Shown: in pieces, positions 6,631 to 9,393 of the stretch | How the letters are laid out: each line of letters begins with the position of its first letter | How positions within the stretch are numbered: position 1 is the first letter of the stretch | DNA from: Gammaproteobacteria bacterium | Lineage (GTDB): Bacteria; Pseudomonadota; Gammaproteobacteria; Arenicellales; JAANXG01 | Length of the DNA stretch: 9,393 nt | Reading direction: 5' to 3' | Assembly: GCA_018263405.1 (NCBI GenBank) | Contig: JAANXG010000156.1 | Location: forward strand, 1 to 9,393 | Position numbers and translations under genes: made by a program | The notes under the pieces: generated by a model | Told to the model about the DNA's origin: nothing | Seen by the model: only the letters and a program-made list of their open reading frames with translations | The model's database searches: none

Positions 6631-6861
6631 TTATTGAGTGCGCCAGGCGTACCTTGCGTGCCGGCAACTTGCCGCACACGCCACAGTATATAGTATGAAG
6701 CAAGAAAATTCGGCATTGTCGACGGCAGCGGGATGGCTTCCAATGTCGATGCCCACGCCGGCGAGCAGGCGTATACCCCCGACCACGAGTTCGAGAGGTA
6801 TTGCATCCTTAGGGCTCGCGCAAAAATAACTTCCCATTTTCACATCCCGTCTTCGGGCCAT
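6631..6861 (-). CDS. Small ORF upstream of the LysM gene, N-terminus supplied by element copy B
   Basis: 76 codons from ATG 6861. The first 17 residues (MARRRDVKMGSYFCASP) come from element copy B and match those fused to the transporter. The rest (DAIPLELVVGGIRLLAGVGIDIGS and onward) comes from the host and resembles no family I recognise. Its TAA (6631-6633) touches ATG 6630 of the LysM-like gene, a spacing that would allow translational coupling. Removing copy B with one TTA joins an in-frame GTG at 7022, giving a 69-codon ORF that starts VAWGSAVYGAKDAIPL. It may be a disrupted small gene, or simply a chance open frame. Confidence 0.3.
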   Translation of the reverse strand: MARRRDVKMGSYFCASPKDAIPLELVVGGIRLLAGVGIDIGSHPAAVDNAEFSCFILYTVACAASCRHARYAWRTQ

Positions 6862-6990
6862 CTTTGAACGATCCTCAATCGCAAAATCCTCATATTAGCC
6901 CTGCTAGTACTGCGGTTTTGCTCCATCGGATCGTCCAAATCTAACCCAAATTCGGGCGCGAATTCTGTGAAGTTATTTTTGCGCAAGTCC
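6812..6990 (+). mobile_element. 179-bp miniature inverted-repeat element, copy B
   Basis: It has the same length and orientation as copy A, with 6 substitutions, three of them in the last nine bases of the right end. TTA flanks both sides (6809-6811 and 6991-6993), again within a CTTAG target. It lies between the LysM-like gene (minus) and the reductase operon (plus). In reverse complement it carries the same features as copy A: an open frame entering from the right, TGA at 6840-6842, then ATG 6835-6837 two bases later, plus ATG 6859-6861 where copy A has GTG. Confidence 0.85.
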
Positions 6991-7084
6991 TTAGCTCCGT
7001 AAACGGCACTTCCCCATGCCACTTCTGATAGCGCCCCTGAAAGGCAACCCTACCTCACATGATCGTGGACATCGCGCGGACTTT

Positions 7085-7114
7085 TTGAGAAATTATGTTT
7101 CGATGCCGTACAAT
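7085..7114 (+). promoter_or_regulatory. Putative sigma-70 promoter of the reductase-epimerase operon
   Basis: A possible -35 TTGAGA (7085-7090) and -10 TACAAT (7109-7114) are separated by 18 bp. The expected transcription start is near 7121, and GGAGAG (7124-7129) precedes the ATG at 7132, so the leader would be very short. The boxes are read by eye from consensus only. Confidence 0.4.
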
Positions 7115-7131
7115 ATTGATCTTGGAGAGTT

Positions 7132-7800
7132 ATGCCACCGGAAATTTCACCAATACGGGAAAAAATCGCAGAATACAAAGCCGCGGGCAAAAGGCTGTTC
7201 GCAACCTCTTCGTTCCAATCCCACAGCATCCCACTACTTCACATAATCAGCGAGATCGACGCGGCGATCCCGGTCTACTTCTTGAACACAGGTTATCTGT
7301 TCCCCGAGACCGTCTCCTTTGCAGACCGACTGCGGCAAGAACTGGGCCTTACGGTTATAGGGCTTCGACCATTAATTTCAAAAACGCATCAGCTCGACGA
7401 TGAAGGTCACTTGTTCTTCGCGTCAGACCCGGAGTACTGCTGCTACTTGAATAAGGTACAGCCTCTGGAGCTGATACTGATGCAGCACGACGTGTGGATC
7501 AACGGAATTCGGGCGGATCAGAATGCCAACCGCCGGATCATGCACGAAGAAGAGCCCGCACCGCATAATACGATCCGTTACCACCCAATGCTCGAGTGGA
7601 ATTCAAAAACGATCCATGAGTACGCCCGCGACCACGATCTGCCCGCGCATCCGTTGGAGGCACAGGGTTACCTCAGCATCGGCTGCGAACCATGCACCAC
7701 GAAGTTTTTCGAGCAAGGCAACGAACGCAACGCGCGGTGGTTCGGCCTGAACAAGACTGAGTGCGGCCTGCATACCGATCTGGTTGAAAAGCCGGAATGA
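7132..7800 (+). CDS. cysH: Phosphoadenosine/adenosine phosphosulfate reductase, 4Fe-4S type (CysH family)
   Basis: 222 residues. The family reduces activated sulfate (APS or PAPS) to sulfite. The nucleotide-binding loop is TSSFQSHSIPLLH (25-37), the counterpart of the SSSFG loop of E. coli CysH but lacking its glycine. FLNTGYLFPET follows at 50-60 and WINGIRADQNANR at 122-134. C103/C104 (YCCYLNKVQPL) and C185/C188 (GYLSIGCEPCT) form the CC...CxxC iron-sulfur ligand set of APS-type reductases. C211 in ECGLHT near the C-terminus is the catalytic cysteine that forms the S-sulfo intermediate. GGAGAG just upstream supports ATG 7132. The stop overlaps the epimerase start by 4 bp (ATGA at 7797-7800), so the two are cotranscribed and probably coupled. 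The ordinary role is cysteine biosynthesis, but the absence of other cys genes and the coupling to a sugar epimerase leave a specialised role open. Confidence 0.88.
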   Translation: MPPEISPIREKIAEYKAAGKRLFATSSFQSHSIPLLHIISEIDAAIPVYFLNTGYLFPETVSFADRLRQELGLTVIGLRPLISKTHQLDDEGHLFFASDPEYCCYLNKVQPLELILMQHDVWINGIRADQNANRRIMHEEEPAPHNTIRYHPMLEWNSKTIHEYARDHDLPAHPLEAQGYLSIGCEPCTTKFFEQGNERNARWFGLNKTECGLHTDLVEKPE

Positions 7801-8714
7801 AAGTATTGATTACCGGCGGGGCCGGATACATCGGCAACGAACTCGTCTATCGGCTGGCGGCAGCGGATAATGTCAATGAGATCGTTATCTACGACAACCT
7901 GGCAAAGGGAAACTACAACCTGTTCACGGGACTGCGCAAACTACCGATCGCCAATGTCAGATTCATCCGCGGCGATATTCTCGACAGCCGAAAGCTGCGT
8001 ACGGTTATGGAAGGCGTGAACGTCGTCTATCACCTGGCCGCCAATGTAACGACACCTTTCGCCGATCAAAACGCGCATGTATTCGAACAAACGAACCACT
8101 GGGGCACGGCGGAAGTCGTCTACGCGGCGGAAGATGTCGGACTGGACAAAGCTATCTACCTAAGCAGTGCTTCGGTATATGGATCCTACAATACCGTTGG
8201 TTCAGTGAACGACCCGGTGAATCCTCGCAGCTTTTATGCCATATCCAAACAACGCGGCGAGGATCACATGCTGAGACTTCTTGAGAAGCTGTCTGTTTAC
8301 GTCATACGTTGCGCTAACGTATACGGCTATTCCAAGAATCTGCGCTTCGACGCGGTGATCAACCGCTTTATGTTCGACGCCCATTTCAGCAACCGGATCA
8401 CCGTACACGGCAATGGAAAACAATATCGCGCTTTTATCAGCATGGATCGGACCGTTGATCTACTCCACCAACTGGTTGATACGACCCTTGAACCCGGCGT
8501 CTACAACCTGGTTGATAAGAACCTTTCCATTATTCAAATCGTCGAGACACTACGGAAAATTTATCCGGATCTGGAAATGATATTCATCGACCAGCACCTG
8601 CCGATGCACGACATCTGGGTTGAACACGACGAACGGTTGGACACAGTGATGAAACTGCCGGAGAAGAATTTGCTGGACGACCTCCATGACTTCAAACGCA
8701 CGTTCACGTTCTAA
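7797..8714 (+). CDS. NAD-dependent epimerase/dehydratase, extended SDR family
   Basis: 305 residues. A Rossmann fold begins at the start, with the NAD motif GGAGYIG (7-13) in MKVLITGGAGYIGNELV and the acidic D33 after the second strand (IYDN). D60 is in RGDILD and the active-site serine region is SSASVYG (123-129). The catalytic pair is Y147/K151 in FYAISK. RCANVYG and the C-terminal substrate-binding half follow. The length matches UDP-glucose 4-epimerase-like or dTDP-glucose 4,6-dehydratase-like proteins, though the precise reaction is not determined by these motifs. It acts in the cytoplasm on nucleotide sugars. Translation is probably coupled to the reductase, because the ATG overlaps its stop and no clear Shine-Dalgarno sequence is present. 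The TAA stop (8712-8714) coincides with the 3-bp target sequence at the edge of element copy C. Confidence 0.88.
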   Translation: MKVLITGGAGYIGNELVYRLAAADNVNEIVIYDNLAKGNYNLFTGLRKLPIANVRFIRGDILDSRKLRTVMEGVNVVYHLAANVTTPFADQNAHVFEQTNHWGTAEVVYAAEDVGLDKAIYLSSASVYGSYNTVGSVNDPVNPRSFYAISKQRGEDHMLRLLEKLSVYVIRCANVYGYSKNLRFDAVINRFMFDAHFSNRITVHGNGKQYRAFISMDRTVDLLHQLVDTTLEPGVYNLVDKNLSIIQIVETLRKIYPDLEMIFIDQHLPMHDIWVEHDERLDTVMKLPEKNLLDDLHDFKRTFTF

Positions 8715-8802
8715 GGGCTTGCGCAAAAATAACTTCACAGAATTCGCGCCCGAATTTGGGTTAGATTTGGACGATCCGGTGGAGCAAATCCGCAGTACTA
8801 GC
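8715..8802 (-). mobile_element. Miniature inverted-repeat element, copy C, inverted and truncated
   Basis: Bases 8715-8802 match the reverse complement of the right half of copies A and B (GGGCTTGCGCAAAAATAACT at the intact end) with only a few substitutions. The match then stops abruptly after CAGTACTAGC at 8802. The missing half includes the other terminus, so this copy cannot move by itself. TAA on the intact side (8712-8714) doubles as the epimerase stop. Insertion of the following IS-containing sequence is a plausible cause of the truncation. Confidence 0.8.
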
Positions 8803-9054
8803 CTGAGCTTCCTACTTATACCAATAATTTCTTCCTAATCCCAACCTCCCTGTTAATCTCCGTTCACATCCCCTCCCGAAAACAAAGGCTTTTTGAGAAT
8901 TTTTCGCTTTCGCCATCCGGATAATTGGCTTTTTGAAAACGTATACACTGAATAATATCACAAAAGTCCGTGTGAGTGGGCTGTATATACTGGAAACAAT
9001 ACCTATTGCCAGGAATAGTATTGACATTATTTCCAATATGTATACACTGATCAT
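8803..9054. other. AT-rich non-coding leader of the insertion sequence with repeated motifs
   Basis: There is no credible gene here. It holds a direct repeat GGCTTTTTGAGAA (8887-8899) / GGCTTTTTGAAAA (8927-8939). The motif GTATACACTGA occurs at 8941-8951 and 9040-9050, with a variant GTATATACTGG at 8983-8993. A short palindrome CAATA-CC-TATTG lies at 8997-9008. The left terminus of the IS1634-type element should lie somewhere in this stretch, but the exact end is not visible without its right end. Confidence 0.45.
9021..9048 (+). promoter_or_regulatory. Putative transposase promoter, possibly giving a leaderless transcript
   Basis: A perfect -35 TTGACA (9021-9026) is followed after 16 bp by TACACT (9043-9048), which overlaps the second GTATACACTGA motif. 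The predicted start of transcription falls at or near the ATG at 9055, and no Shine-Dalgarno sequence is present. Poor translation initiation would fit the low expression common for transposases. Confidence 0.4.
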
Positions 9055-9393
9055 ATGGCGACTCTGCAAAAGAAACAATCCCGCGGGAAAACCTATTGGC
9101 AAATCGTCGAATCCAGGCGGGTCAACGGCAAACCTAGGCCGATTGTGTTAATGCACCTGGGTAGCGCCGAGAAACTCTTGCATCGGCTCCAGCAGGGCGT
9201 GGGCAAACCGATCAAGGCCAAAGTCTTACAATTCGGCGCGCTCGCGGCTTTATGGAATATTGCACAGGAGTTACAAATCGTAGAAATCATAGATCGACAC
9301 GTTGGAAAACGACACCAGGGATTGTCCTGCGGACAATATATTCTGCTGGCGGCACTCAATCGCTGTGTCGGCGCAACCAGCAAGAAGTCATTG
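9055..9393 (+). CDS. IS1634-type transposase, N-terminal part (runs off window)
   Basis: 113 codons are open to the last base of the window. The N-terminus MATLQKKQSRGKTYWQIVES, then NGKPRPIVLMHLGSAEKLL and later RHQGLSCGQYILLAALNRC, VGATSKKSL, is characteristic of IS1634-family transposases of the IS4-like DDE superfamily. These are usually over 500 residues, so most of the protein, including the DDE catalytic residues, lies beyond the window. ATG 9055 is the natural start at the GKTYWQIVES-type N-terminus. It follows truncated element copy C by about 250 bp, so insertion next to or into that copy is likely. Whether the gene is intact cannot be judged. Confidence 0.88.
   Translation, partial: MATLQKKQSRGKTYWQIVESRRVNGKPRPIVLMHLGSAEKLLHRLQQGVGKPIKAKVLQFGALAALWNIAQELQIVEIIDRHVGKRHQGLSCGQYILLAALNRCVGATSKKSL

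Noticed and set aside
5822..6637. 271-codon plus-strand ORF rich in Ser and Pro, antisense to the LysM-like gene
   Set aside because: It is the mirror of a repetitive acidic coding region. The minus frame has a membrane anchor, repeats in register and a LysM-like domain; this frame has no recognisable domain.
4471..6990. Repeats at 4471-4649 and 6812-6990 considered as CRISPR or attachment sites
   Set aside because: There are no short regularly spaced units. Terminal inverted repeats with TTA duplications identify insertion-type elements instead.
8812..9102. 96-codon minus-strand ORF with a hydrophobic stretch
   Set aside because: It overlaps the transposase start and promoter and shows no family resemblance; the AT-rich leader easily yields hydrophobic codons.
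9093..9383. 96-codon minus-strand ORF near the right edge
   Set aside because: It is antisense to clear IS1634-type transposase coding sequence.

Overview
The window looks like a chromosomal accessory region of a proteobacterium, most likely a gammaproteobacterium. The evidence is mid-range GC, an RpfC-like phosphorelay module, composite GGDEF/EAL signalling, and insertion sequences with a short non-autonomous repeat family. No rRNA or marker gene is present, so the lineage is an inference.

Layout. (1) 1-3200, plus strand: the receiver + Hpt C-terminal module of an RpfC-like hybrid kinase, then a receiver-PAS-GGDEF-EAL response regulator. The regulator is split into two frames by one extra A in a five-A run (1492-1496). 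Together they form a phosphorelay that would feed cyclic-di-GMP turnover. (2) 3255-4660, minus strand: a 12-TM major facilitator transporter whose native start has been separated from the gene by a 179-bp miniature inverted-repeat element (copy A, 4471-4649). (3) 4737-6630: a family-2 glycosyltransferase of the DPM1-like type (plus), converging on an acidic, repeat-containing, membrane-anchored protein with a LysM-like C-terminus (minus). (4) 6812-6990: copy B of the same element. (5) 7132-8714: a two-gene operon with a 4-bp overlap, encoding an iron-sulfur APS/PAPS reductase and an extended-SDR sugar-nucleotide epimerase. (6) 8715-8802: copy C, inverted and truncated, starting at the epimerase stop codon. 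(7) 9055-9393: the start of an IS1634-type transposase that runs off the window.

The most striking structure is the 179-bp element family. Copies A and B are flanked by TTA duplications and share near-identical termini. Read in reverse complement, each has an open frame entering from its upstream edge, a TGA, and an ATG two bases later that exits the element into the host ORF. Removing copy A together with one TTA rejoins an in-frame ATG to the transporter, which shows that the insertion displaced the native start and that the element now supplies replacement starts. Copy B sits in the same codon phase in a small ORF whose stop touches the start of the LysM gene.

The glycosyltransferase, epimerase, LysM-like envelope protein and c-di-GMP enzyme together suggest envelope or exopolysaccharide functions. 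The sulfite-producing reductase coupled to a sugar epimerase hints at a sulfur-modified sugar, but this is speculative.
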